64,000 nucleotides of DNA from B16-G9 sp964400655 (GTDB lineage Bacteria > Bacteroidota > Bacteroidia > Bacteroidales > F082), in contig CAYNVN010000121.1 in the NCBI GenBank assembly GCA_964400655.1, forward strand, positions 1 to 64,000. The letters are read 5' to 3'. Of the stretch, positions 25,268 through 34,203 are shown piece by piece. The notes under the pieces were generated by a model, which had not been told where the DNA came from, ran no database searches, and saw only the letters and a list, made by a program, of their open reading frames with translations. Position 1 is the stretch's first letter. Each line of letters opens with the position of its first letter. Both the position numbers and the translations under genes were made by a program.

Positions 25268-26773
25268 TTACATAAACAGGCTCCCAAGCGGCAGGTCAAT
25301 TTTTAACAACAGCTGAAACACCACAAACGAAAACACCACAAATCCAAAACCGTAAGCAATCATTACCGGCCATTTACGATATTTGAGAATATAAAATCCG
25401 GCCAGTAAAAAAAAGGGCGTTGATAAATAATATCCGGCATACGGAATGGCAATAAAATACAATACCAACACCAACAATATTTTGCCTGTAAGTTTTATCC
25501 TTCCGCTTTTAACCGGTTTGTATTTTCCTTTTAATTCGTTTACCAGATTCCATATTGCCGTAACAAACAATAAAACCGACCATAACCTCGGAATAAGTGC
25601 CGGGCTGGTGATGTTCAACCCTTCGGGGATTTTAAAAAGAAAAGTTTGATAGAAAAAGAAAACCGAAATCCACACAAACACTCCCGACAAAATCAGATTG
25701 TAGGTAAGCCGTTTTACTTTAAATCCGGTAATCAGCATCAAAACAAAAAAGATAAAAAGCGCAAAAATAACGGCCATCATCAAAAGAGGAACCGGGCCTT
25801 TGTTAACATAACTGTTTAGCAAACCGGCTTTTTTCAAATAGGCAATGGTTTCGGCCGTTTCGTCATCAATTCTTTTTGAAAAGGTTTTGGAATCGAGATA
25901 ATCCGGAAAAGAATAAACCTCTCTGCAATAAGCAATCCACTCCTCATCCTGCGAAACCTTTTTCAATACCTCCGACAAATAAGCTGTTGCTATTTCGGAG
26001 GTTCCTTTTTTAACGGCAAAGCCGCGCCACATGGATTCATTAATATCATATCCCGACTCTTTAAAAGTGGGCACATCCGGCAAACTTTCCAGCCGGTTTT
26101 CGGCGGCTATTGCCAATATTTTCAAATCATCTTTTCCCAAAATATCCGAAGGGTTTCCCACATAAACCGGTGCTTCGTTACGCAACATGGCCAACACCGA
26201 CTGCGGCCCGCTTTTATAATCAACCCATTGCCCGTTTATACCGAGTATTTCCCAGCACTTTAAAGCCATTAAATGGTCACGGCTTCCGGTTCCGGGGCCA
26301 ATCCACACCTGTCTGCCTTCTTCCTTCGCCTTATCCACAACATCCTGTAACGATTTGTATCCGCTTGCCTTATTGGTAATAACCGCTTCGGGGTCCGATA
26401 TCATATTGGAAAGAAAAAGAAAGTCGGAAATGGCCACATTGCTTTTGTTAACCACAAGGGTGCTTAAAAACGACTTGGTAACGCCCAGCATGGTATAACC
26501 GTCGGCCTTTTTATCCATCACATATTGCATGGCCACAATACCCTGAGTACCCGGATGATTTTCGATAACAAAAGGCTGCGGGCAATATTTACGTGCCAAA
26601 CCGGCAACCTTACGCGACATAAGGTCGATGGAAGAACCGGGTTTGGAATGCACCACAATGGTTATGGGTTTGTTCGGGTAGGCTTTGCTGCTGTCGGCTC
26701 CTCCGTACAAATAAAAAAGAAGCCCGAGATAAATCAGAAATAAAAGGGTGGCAATAACTTTATATATTCTCAT
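25268..26773 (-). CDS. Fused TctC-TctB subunit of a tripartite tricarboxylate transporter
   Basis: This 501-residue protein joins two subunits normally encoded separately. Residues 1-20 form an uncleaved-looking hydrophobic segment. Residues about 30-330 are a TctC/Bug-type periplasmic solute-binding domain (YPNKPITIVVHSKPGSSIDLMSRKVA, IENHPGTQGIVAMQYV, GPGTGSRDHLMA, LPDVPTFKESGYD). Residues about 340-501 hold several transmembrane helices with the TctB small-permease pattern. ATG 26773 was chosen because it directly precedes the hydrophobic N-terminus. The substrate is presumably a carboxylate. The fusion would tether the binding protein to the permease. Confidence 0.88.
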   Translation of the reverse strand: MRIYKVIATLLFLIYLGLLFYLYGGADSSKAYPNKPITIVVHSKPGSSIDLMSRKVAGLARKYCPQPFVIENHPGTQGIVAMQYVMDKKADGYTMLGVTKSFLSTLVVNKSNVAISDFLFLSNMISDPEAVITNKASGYKSLQDVVDKAKEEGRQVWIGPGTGSRDHLMALKCWEILGINGQWVDYKSGPQSVLAMLRNEAPVYVGNPSDILGKDDLKILAIAAENRLESLPDVPTFKESGYDINESMWRGFAVKKGTSEIATAYLSEVLKKVSQDEEWIAYCREVYSFPDYLDSKTFSKRIDDETAETIAYLKKAGLLNSYVNKGPVPLLMMAVIFALFIFFVLMLITGFKVKRLTYNLILSGVFVWISVFFFYQTFLFKIPEGLNITSPALIPRLWSVLLFVTAIWNLVNELKGKYKPVKSGRIKLTGKILLVLVLYFIAIPYAGYYLSTPFFLLAGFYILKYRKWPVMIAYGFGFVVFSFVVFQLLLKIDLPLGSLFM

Positions 26774-27000
26774 GGAGCCTTTTGGTAAATAAGGATACAA
26801 TAATAAATCATTTTTTTTATTTCCACACCCACCAATGTTTGAATTGCAATCAGGCTGACAAAATGATAAAAACTAAAGAAACGGAAACTTATGTAAAAGC
26901 AAAACCGTTTTTGATATACTGCTTTATAAAGTACGTTTTGAAACCAACGGTTTACACCGGAAAGGCTTGATGATACAGGGGGCTTTAGTTCGCTAATATT

Positions 27001-29418
27001 TTATCGTTCATTTAATTGTTTGTCAGTTAAGATAAAAGAACCCGTTAGCCTTATATCCGTTGAAGAACTTCCGATGAGAATATTAAATTTACCCGGCTCC
27101 ACAACAAAGTTCATATTTCTGTCGTACAAAGCAATATCTTCAGGGGTAATAACAAAATCAACTGTTTTCTCTTCGCCTGTTTTTAACGAAACCCTGTCAA
27201 ATCCGCGCAACTGTTTTTCGTATTGTGTAACTGAGCTTACAGCATCGTTTACATACAGCTGAACCACTTCGCTACCATCATATTCTCCTGTATTTTTAAC
27301 CTTAAAAGATACATTTATTGATGATGCTATTCCTCCTTTACCGGGTGTTATTTTTAAGTCTGAATATTCAAAAGTTGTATAACTTAAGCCGTAGCCAAAA
27401 GGATAAAGTTCTTTGAAAACACGTGAGCCTCCTCTCTTTTCCCTGTCCGCCTGCGAACCCGGTTTAAATGGAAAGTTATAAGGTATTTGCCCCACTGTTT
27501 TGGGTGTAGTAACACTCATCTTTCCTCCGGGATTATATTTTCCGAAAAGTACATCTGCAATGGCGGTGCCGCCATACATTCCGGGGAACCATGCCTCAAT
27601 AATAGCCGGTATATTTTTATTTGCCCAATTTATTGATAGTGGCCGTCCGTTTAATAATACAAGCACTATTGGTTTACCTGTTTTTTTAAGCTCCATTAAA
27701 AATTTTCGTTGATTCCCAGGCAAATCCAAACTTGTACGCGAACATGACTCTCCAACTATTTTGCTGTTTTCACCTAAAAAAGCTATAATTAAATCCGACG
27801 CTTTTGCTTTGTTAACGGCTTCGTTCATAAGTTGTTGTTCCTTATCGCCTACGGCAACGGGATACAGCTCTTGTTCAGGCCAGGTATCGGGATTGTACAG
27901 CAGGCAACCTTTTGCGTATTGAACATCAGCTTTGTCGCCAACAAAAGCCTCAATACCTTCAAAGCCTGAAATCACATCAATATGATTTGGGCCGTAACGA
28001 CTTTCCGAAGAGGCCTCCTCTTTTGCATTCGGGCCACATATTAAAATATTTTTATAATCTGAAATATTTAACGGTAACAGCTTGTTTTCATTTTTCAATA
28101 AAACAATGGCTTCACGCGATGCCTGAAGCGCCACTTTTTTACTCTTTTCGGTATTTACAATGTCATTTACCGCCTTTTCGTCATGATACGGATTATCAAA
28201 AAGCCCTTCCCAAAACTTCACTCTTAAAACATCTCTGACTCTGTCGTCTATTATTTTGGTGGAAATGGAACCTTCATTTATTAATTCACGTAAGGGCAAC
28301 ACAAAATTTTCGGGAATTTCAAAAGAGGTACGTACATTAAGCCCGGCCTGCACCGATTGACGAACAGCCTCTTTATATGTGGCAGCAGTATGGTGTTTTT
28401 CCGAAATAAACTTAACAGCCCACGAGTCGGAAACAACATATCCTTTAAAATGATACGTGTTTCGTAATAGTTTTGTAAGAAAATATTCACTTCCTGTAAC
28501 CGGAACGCCATTATAATCGTTATAGGAACTCATTACTCCCAAAGCGCCGCCCTCCTGAATACCTCTGCGGAAAGGATATAGATATATACTGTGTGCTTCT
28601 CTGTTTGTAATATGAGGGTCGGTACGTACTTTCCCGTCTCTGCCACCTTTTGGAGCAGAGTAAATTGCAAAATGTTTTAAAGTGCTTGTTACCCTGTTTG
28701 CCTGTATCCCCTTAATTTGCTGTATGCCTAATTCTGCAACAAGAAAAGGGTCTTCCCCGTATGTTTCTACAATTCTGCCCCAACGCTGGTCGCGCGAAAC
28801 ATCCATAATCGGCGAATAGACATTATTGTAACCTAATGCACGGGCTTCCGTGCCTGTTATTTTACCTATCTCATTCACAAGTTTTTTATCCCAGGTACAG
28901 CCAACAGCAATTTGAGCCGGAAAACATGTTGCTTTTGTATGATTTAACCCTCTGATACCTTCGTTTGTAAATTCAACCGGAATGCCAAGTCTTGTCTCTT
29001 CAACAAAAAACTTTTGAACCTGATTTAAAGCCCAAACATGTTTTGAGTATGGATACATATAATCGGATTCAACCACACCGTTACAGTGTTCATCAATATT
29101 GGCAAGTCCGTCTTTCCATATTGCCGTTTTCCATTCGGGTGTTGGCAGCTGGTCTTTTGCAACCCGTTTGTAACCGTACAAAGTAACCATCTGCATTGTT
29201 TTCTCCTCAATACTCATTTGCGACAGCAAATCTTCAACACGTGCATCAATATCCTGACCGGGGTCTTCGTAAATATCTTTTTTACCATTTTTGTTGAAGT
29301 CAATCCATCCTTTGTGATAAATTGATGTTGAATTATTTTTCCGATTCTTTTGTGCTTCCAAAGTGTTAATTTGAAACACTAAAAGTGTTATAAAAACTAC
29401 AAACAGTTGTTGTCTCAT
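27001..29418 (-). CDS. Glycoside hydrolase family 3 beta-glycosidase
   Basis: This 805-residue exported enzyme has a signal peptide (1-22, ...NTLEA), the GH3 N-terminal barrel, the (alpha/beta)6 sandwich and a C-terminal fibronectin III-like domain (GSEVVQLYVND, KQLRGFDRV). The nucleophile is D331 in GYVVSDSW, and the substrate-binding block KHF lies at 248-250. A short Ca-binding-like segment (DFNKNGKKDIYEDP) precedes the catalytic domain. It likely releases glucose or xylose from oligosaccharides; exact specificity cannot be read from sequence. It appears monocistronic. Confidence 0.92.
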   Translation of the reverse strand: MRQQLFVVFITLLVFQINTLEAQKNRKNNSTSIYHKGWIDFNKNGKKDIYEDPGQDIDARVEDLLSQMSIEEKTMQMVTLYGYKRVAKDQLPTPEWKTAIWKDGLANIDEHCNGVVESDYMYPYSKHVWALNQVQKFFVEETRLGIPVEFTNEGIRGLNHTKATCFPAQIAVGCTWDKKLVNEIGKITGTEARALGYNNVYSPIMDVSRDQRWGRIVETYGEDPFLVAELGIQQIKGIQANRVTSTLKHFAIYSAPKGGRDGKVRTDPHITNREAHSIYLYPFRRGIQEGGALGVMSSYNDYNGVPVTGSEYFLTKLLRNTYHFKGYVVSDSWAVKFISEKHHTAATYKEAVRQSVQAGLNVRTSFEIPENFVLPLRELINEGSISTKIIDDRVRDVLRVKFWEGLFDNPYHDEKAVNDIVNTEKSKKVALQASREAIVLLKNENKLLPLNISDYKNILICGPNAKEEASSESRYGPNHIDVISGFEGIEAFVGDKADVQYAKGCLLYNPDTWPEQELYPVAVGDKEQQLMNEAVNKAKASDLIIAFLGENSKIVGESCSRTSLDLPGNQRKFLMELKKTGKPIVLVLLNGRPLSINWANKNIPAIIEAWFPGMYGGTAIADVLFGKYNPGGKMSVTTPKTVGQIPYNFPFKPGSQADREKRGGSRVFKELYPFGYGLSYTTFEYSDLKITPGKGGIASSINVSFKVKNTGEYDGSEVVQLYVNDAVSSVTQYEKQLRGFDRVSLKTGEEKTVDFVITPEDIALYDRNMNFVVEPGKFNILIGSSSTDIRLTGSFILTDKQLNER

Positions 29419-30122
29419 TTCTAAATCAATATTTTATCTCAAAACAAAATCAAAACAGGTTATTTTATATAATTCTTTTTGCTTTTGCGGCGGTGTAACC
29501 CCCCCCCTGTTTTAGGAAGGCACTAAATTAGACTTTTTTCGTGTTATAATCTTTCATCCATTCTTCATGCAATCGGATTACCTGACGGGGAAAATCAAAC
29601 ATATAAATATCTGACACACCAGGCAGAGAGAAAATGCTTTTCAAAAAAAAGCAAAGGCAAATTTACAATAGTAAAAAGGCAGACTTTTGATTTACCCCGA
29701 AACCGCTATTTTGTTGAGCTTCCCTATACAATAGGATTTGAACGGTTTGAGCATTTGGTTGAAAGCATTAAAAACAACTGCAATATTAATATGTTCAATG
29801 CCGCCCCGGTAACCCTTGCCCGTTACGACAGGGTAATGAACTTTATTGCTGTCTGTTCAAAAGATTGCGATGAATAAAAGCTTCCTGAATTTAAATACTA
29901 TCCCGACAAACATATTTAGAGAGATTTCTAAATTAAATATCTCAAATTTTCAGGTTATATCCTTTATAAATAGTGCTGTAAAAAACAGTACTACAACTTA
30001 TTCTGCATGCATAATATTTTTAGGTATCGAATATATTTAAATATAATATAAATAACTGACATCTTTTATTTTATAAGGCATGAGATATAATTTTGCCCTC
30101 ATCAACATAAAAGATTTTTCAC
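29419..30122. other. Gene-poor spacer with a decayed gene fragment
   Basis: About 700 bp separate the GH3 gene and the cytochrome operon. Apart from the coding fragment listed separately (29653-29877) and a run of C residues near 29500, no feature is recognised. No promoter of the TAnnTTTG type was found immediately upstream of the cytochrome gene. Confidence 0.5.
29653..29877 (+). pseudogene. Truncated 3' fragment of an unrecognised gene
   Basis: One frame reads about 74 residues of normal protein composition (KGKFTIVKRQTFDLPRNRYF ... ARYDRVMNFIAVCSKDCDE) to a TAA at 29875-29877. Upstream, the same frame continues into sequence of non-protein character and there is no plausible start codon or leader, so only a C-terminal remnant survives. 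I do not recognise the family. It could be the remains of a mobile or accessory gene. Confidence 0.35.
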
Positions 30123-31787
30123 ATGAAAAAAATACTTGAAATCATTTTTATCATCATTATTCCCTGGGTTATTATCCTATGGATAGTATTCAATTACAAT
30201 AGCGACAGGGACAGCGATTATTACCCCTCATCGGAGATTAGTCTGAAACACGACTCCATTCCGGTTGACCACTCAAAATTTGAGATTTTACAGCAGGATT
30301 TCAAAACCGGCCCCGAAGTTACCGAAGCCTGTTTAAGCTGCCATAACGGACGGGGTAAAGAGTTTATGAAAACACAACACTGGAAATGGTTAAAAACCGA
30401 CTCCATTCCCGGAAGAGGGACTTTTGAACTGGGAAAGAAAAACCTGCTGAACAACTTCTGTATCGGTGTTAACTCCAACGAAAAACTCTGTTCAAAATGT
30501 CATGCCGGATATGGCTACGGCGATAAAAACTTTGATTTCAACAATCAAAACAACATCGACTGTTTGATATGCCACGACGGTACCAAAACCTATAAAAAAT
30601 CCAAACCCGGCAAAGGCCCCGGTTCGGGTTCCGGATATCCGGCAGCCGGTGTTAACCTCAGCTTTGTTGCGCAACATGTTAATTTGCCAAAACGGAACAA
30701 CTGCGGCAGCTGCCACTTTACCGGCGGAGGCGGAAACAATGTAAAACACGGTGATTTGGAAATAGGATTACTGAGTGCACACACCGGACTTCACGGCGAT
30801 GTGGATGTTCATATGGGAATGGGTAAAGACGGCAAAAACATGCAGTGTATCGATTGCCACAAAACACACCAACATCAAATATCGGGTCAGCTTTACTCCG
30901 TTTCGTCATCCAACAGCAATCGTGCTACCTGCGAAGAGTGCCACACATCAAAACCGCACAAAAGCAAACTGTTAAACGACCACTTTAAAACCATTGCCTG
31001 TCAAACCTGCCACATAACAGGCTATGCCAAATTACACGAAACCAAAATTATTTGGGACTGGTCAACCGCAGCCATGCACGACAAAAACGGCAAATTAATA
31101 ACCAAAATAAACACAAAAGACAGCACCTATACATTCGACGGAAAAGTTTACAAAAATGTTAAAATACATTTTGATGCCAAGCATGGTACCGCCGTATTTA
31201 AAAAAGATGTACGTCCCGAATACATCTGGTTTAACGGTACTGCCGACCACTACATGATTACCGATAAAATCAAAGACCCCTCAAAACCTTTAGTAATGAA
31301 CCCGCTGCTTGGTTCTTACGAAGATCATTACAACCCTGCCGACCCTAAATCACCTTCTAAAATATGGCCTGTTAAAATCATGCGCGGCAAACAACCTTAT
31401 GATGCGGTTAATAAAACGCTGGTTCAACCCAAACTGGTAGGAAAAAAAGGCAGTGGTGCTTTATGGGCCGATTATAACTGGAACATCTCCATTAAAAAAG
31501 GCATGGAATATATCGGTCAACCTTACAGCGGTAAATACGGCTTTATCGAAACCCAAACACTGTGGCCGCTTAACCATGAAGTTTCGCAAAAGGATAAAGC
31601 CCTGCAATGTGCCGACTGCCACAACGCTACCGACAGCAGGCTGAAAAACCTCACCGGTTTTTATCTGCCGGGCAGAGACAAAAGCGCATTACTCGATAAT
31701 GCCGGCCTCATCTTCCTCGTTTTGGTTTTACTGGGAGTCAGTATTCACGGATTCCTAAGAATTGTCAGCAGTAAAAAAGAACATTAA
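30123..31787 (+). CDS. Octaheme c-type cytochrome, tetrathionate reductase (OTR) family
   Basis: This 554-residue protein has eight CxxCH heme-binding motifs, with Cys at residues 70, 123, 147, 194, 242, 270, 293 and about 496. Count, spacing and total length match the octaheme tetrathionate reductase family, which reduces tetrathionate, nitrite or related compounds in the periplasm. A hydrophobic N-terminal segment (about 6-24) and a C-terminal helix (about 523-545) suggest anchoring at both ends. The following gene encodes a membrane cytochrome b starting 18 bp later, so the two probably form a quinol-linked reductase. The physiological substrate is uncertain. Confidence 0.9.
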   Translation: MKKILEIIFIIIIPWVIILWIVFNYNSDRDSDYYPSSEISLKHDSIPVDHSKFEILQQDFKTGPEVTEACLSCHNGRGKEFMKTQHWKWLKTDSIPGRGTFELGKKNLLNNFCIGVNSNEKLCSKCHAGYGYGDKNFDFNNQNNIDCLICHDGTKTYKKSKPGKGPGSGSGYPAAGVNLSFVAQHVNLPKRNNCGSCHFTGGGGNNVKHGDLEIGLLSAHTGLHGDVDVHMGMGKDGKNMQCIDCHKTHQHQISGQLYSVSSSNSNRATCEECHTSKPHKSKLLNDHFKTIACQTCHITGYAKLHETKIIWDWSTAAMHDKNGKLITKINTKDSTYTFDGKVYKNVKIHFDAKHGTAVFKKDVRPEYIWFNGTADHYMITDKIKDPSKPLVMNPLLGSYEDHYNPADPKSPSKIWPVKIMRGKQPYDAVNKTLVQPKLVGKKGSGALWADYNWNISIKKGMEYIGQPYSGKYGFIETQTLWPLNHEVSQKDKALQCADCHNATDSRLKNLTGFYLPGRDKSALLDNAGLIFLVLVLLGVSIHGFLRIVSSKKEH

Positions 31788-31805
31788 TATTATAAACAAA
31801 GAAAA

Positions 31806-33335
31806 ATGAAAAAGGTATTAATATATAAAGGTTACGAACGTTTTTGGCACTGGACACAGGCATTGCTTATCCTGCTGCTGGCGGTCACCGGTTTTGAAGT
31901 TCACGGAACTTTTCACTTAATGGGATACGAAGAGGCCGTATTAATTCACCGCAACCTGGCATGGGCATTTATCATTCTTATTGTTTTTACTCAATTTTGG
32001 AATATGACCACCGGCGAATGGCGACAATATGTTCCCTCAACCCAGTTGTTAAAAGACCAAATTGAATACTACATAACAGGCATTTTCAGAAATGCCCCCC
32101 ACCCCACACGTAAAACGGTTTACAACAAATTTAATCCGTTGCAACGCTTAACCTATCTCGGTCTCCGAATATTAATCATTCCTGTGGTGGTATTAAGCGG
32201 ATTGGTTTACATGTATTATGTATCGCTGGTTGATCAAAGCGCCGTGGGAAGTCTGGCACCTGTTGCCCTGATACACACCCTCGGAGCCTTTTTACTGCTC
32301 GGGTTTGTTATCGGCCATGTTTATTTAACAACTACCGGACACCGTCCGCTCTCGGCCATTAAAGCCATGCTCACCGGATGGGAGGACATGTCGGATGAAG
32401 ATGCCGAAATGGCACTGGAAGAAAACTTAAAAGTGGCACTCATCGAAAGCAGAAAAGGCATTAGCGGACGGGGAAGCATCGAAAAAGAGGGTATGTTTGA
32501 AACCGCCTTTGAAGATGTGGTGGAAAAACTGGGTATCAGCACCGAATCAACAAGATTGCGCGAAAAGCTACTCTCCTCCAACGTTGGATATTTCCGTATC
32601 GGAAAAGACGGCAAATATCAGGAGGTGAACGAAGTTTGGCTCAAACTCTATAAATGCACCAATAAAAAAGAGGTGATAGGTTCGGATGTAACCCTCGACA
32701 GAACACCCGAAGGCAAAAAACAAATTATGACGCTCGTTAACAAAATCCTTTCGGGCGAAATAATTACCGGCGAACGTGTTGAACGGGTTTGTAAAGACGG
32801 CAGCATAGGTTATCATACCGTTTCGGCAGCACCGCTAAAAGACAAAGACGGTAACATTGTCGGACTGGAAGGCTTTATCATCGACATCACCCCGCAGGTA
32901 GAAGCCGAAAAAGCCCTTGAAAAGAAAATAGCCGCCCAACACCGGTCGAATATTTTTTATGAGCAGATTGCCAAATCAAAAGATGTGGGTTATTTCCGCA
33001 TTGGCGATCAGGGATTTTATCAGGAGGTAAACGATGCCTGGCTTAAACTTTACAAATACGAATCAAAAGACGAAATCATCGGCAAACACTACTCGTTAAG
33101 CCGTACCAAAGAAGACTTTATTAAACTGAAACAATCATTTGAAAAAGTTTTAAAAGGTGAAACCATCCCGCTGGGTATTACACGCCGTTATTGTAAAGAC
33201 GGATCGGTAGGTTATCACACCATAACCATGACCCCTGTTTACGAAAACGGTAAAATTACCGCCGTTGAAGGATTTATTGTTGACAAAACCGACCGCAAGC
33301 TGGCCGAAGAAGAGTTGAAAAAAGGACAGGTTTAA
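31806..33335 (+). CDS. Cytochrome b561-type membrane protein fused to two PAS domains
   Basis: This 509-residue protein has an N-terminal four-helix cytochrome b domain (residues 1-195). Candidate heme ligands are H15 (RFWHW), H48 (IHRN), H157 (IHTLG) and H171 (IGHVY). Two tandem PAS domains follow at about 255-370 and 385-500. They are strikingly alike (VGYFRIG ... YQEVN ... WLKLYK ... DGSxGYHT), so they arose by duplication, and no kinase, cyclase or other output domain follows. The cytochrome b part would pass electrons from quinol to the adjacent octaheme cytochrome. The PAS pair may sense redox state or a ligand. Confidence 0.85.
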   Translation: MKKVLIYKGYERFWHWTQALLILLLAVTGFEVHGTFHLMGYEEAVLIHRNLAWAFIILIVFTQFWNMTTGEWRQYVPSTQLLKDQIEYYITGIFRNAPHPTRKTVYNKFNPLQRLTYLGLRILIIPVVVLSGLVYMYYVSLVDQSAVGSLAPVALIHTLGAFLLLGFVIGHVYLTTTGHRPLSAIKAMLTGWEDMSDEDAEMALEENLKVALIESRKGISGRGSIEKEGMFETAFEDVVEKLGISTESTRLREKLLSSNVGYFRIGKDGKYQEVNEVWLKLYKCTNKKEVIGSDVTLDRTPEGKKQIMTLVNKILSGEIITGERVERVCKDGSIGYHTVSAAPLKDKDGNIVGLEGFIIDITPQVEAEKALEKKIAAQHRSNIFYEQIAKSKDVGYFRIGDQGFYQEVNDAWLKLYKYESKDEIIGKHYSLSRTKEDFIKLKQSFEKVLKGETIPLGITRRYCKDGSVGYHTITMTPVYENGKITAVEGFIVDKTDRKLAEEELKKGQV

Positions 33336-33382
33336 AACAAAAACAACTCAAAAACAAGTTTTCCCGGGGAGATGCCCCACAT

Positions 33383-33417
33383 AAAAACCCGCAGTCATGG
33401 GCAACTGCGGGTTTTTT
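33383..33417. terminator. Bidirectional rho-independent terminator
   Basis: CCCGCAGT and ACTGCGGG form a strong stem flanked by five A residues on one side and six T residues on the other. It can terminate both the cytochrome operon and the convergent SIS gene. Confidence 0.88.
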
Positions 33418-33446
33418 AATATATAAGCACTAAATATGCCGTATAA

Positions 33447-34052
33447 CTACTTTCCGGCATTATCTCTCGATTTTTGGCCGAGGTAACCGCCATGATGGCG
33501 TAATGAATACTCTTTGCTGGTGAATCCTATTTTTTTCATCATCTGCACCACCAAAATATCGCCTATCACGGTCATAATGGTGGTGGAAGTGGTGGGCGAC
33601 AAACCCAGAGGGCATACCTCCCGGGGATTACCCGTACAAAGCACCACATCGGCTTCGCCGGCAACCACACTTTCGTTGTTGGAGGTTACGGCAATAATGG
33701 GAATATCGGGATGGAGTCGCCGGGTAAGTGTTATCAATTCAATTATTTCGCGGGTTTTACCCGAATTGGAAATAAGCAACAGCGCATCGTTCCGCTGAAT
33801 AACACCCAAATCGCCGTGTTGTGCATCGCTCGGGTGCAAAAATACCGACGGAGTTCCCGTAGAGCTGAAAGTGGTGGCAATGTTAATGGCAATTTGTCCC
33901 GCCTTACCCATACCGCTGGTAATTAGTTTACCCTCCTTTTGGTGCACATGACGGTAAATAATTTCGATGGCCTTTTCGTAAGCATCCGTAACCGGAATAT
34001 TTAAAATGGCTTCTGCTTCCTGCTGCCTTATCTTTAATATATCGTCTATCAT
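33447..34052 (-). CDS. SIS-domain sugar phosphate isomerase, KdsD/KpsF-like without CBS domains
   Basis: This 201-residue protein is a single SIS domain: ITSGMGKAGQIAINIATTFSSTGTPSVFLHPSDAQHGDLG, LLISNSGKTREIIEL and VTSNNESVVAGEADVVL. That matches arabinose 5-phosphate isomerases, here lacking the C-terminal CBS pair, as in the minimal Bacteroides-type enzyme. It would make arabinose 5-phosphate for Kdo, a lipopolysaccharide sugar. ATG 34052 fits the usual N-terminus (MIDDILKI). It is divergent from the fucose operon. A different aldose/ketose phosphate substrate is possible. Confidence 0.85.
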   Translation of the reverse strand: MIDDILKIRQQEAEAILNIPVTDAYEKAIEIIYRHVHQKEGKLITSGMGKAGQIAINIATTFSSTGTPSVFLHPSDAQHGDLGVIQRNDALLLISNSGKTREIIELITLTRRLHPDIPIIAVTSNNESVVAGEADVVLCTGNPREVCPLGLSPTTSTTIMTVIGDILVVQMMKKIGFTSKEYSLRHHGGYLGQKSRDNAGK

Positions 34053-34143
34053 TGTAATTTGCTTTGGAAAGCACAAAAGTAGTCAAAATAAAATCTACGT
34101 TTTCAAACTTAGGTTGTCAATTATTAAAGTTATCCTATTTTAG

Positions 34144-34162
34144 CAGGCTTACAAAAAGCCTG
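34144..34162. promoter_or_regulatory. Dyad between the SIS gene and the fucose operon
   Basis: CAGGCTT (34144-34150) and AAGCCTG (34156-34162) form a perfect 7-bp inverted repeat with a 5-base gap, in the divergent intergenic region about 40 bp upstream of the fucosidase start. It could be a regulator site or a leader hairpin; no regulator gene is adjacent. Confidence 0.3.
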
Positions 34163-34203
34163 TAAATATATTTTGTAAAAAAACCAACAAAAATCGTAAA
34201 CAA

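Noticed and set aside
29485..29520. Run of C residues as a slippery or phase-variable site
   Set aside because: It lies in non-coding DNA with no nearby gene start whose expression it could switch.
29846..30040. 64-codon plus-strand open frame upstream of the octaheme cytochrome
   Set aside because: Overlaps the end of the decayed fragment in another frame, with AT-rich low-complexity composition and no family resemblance.
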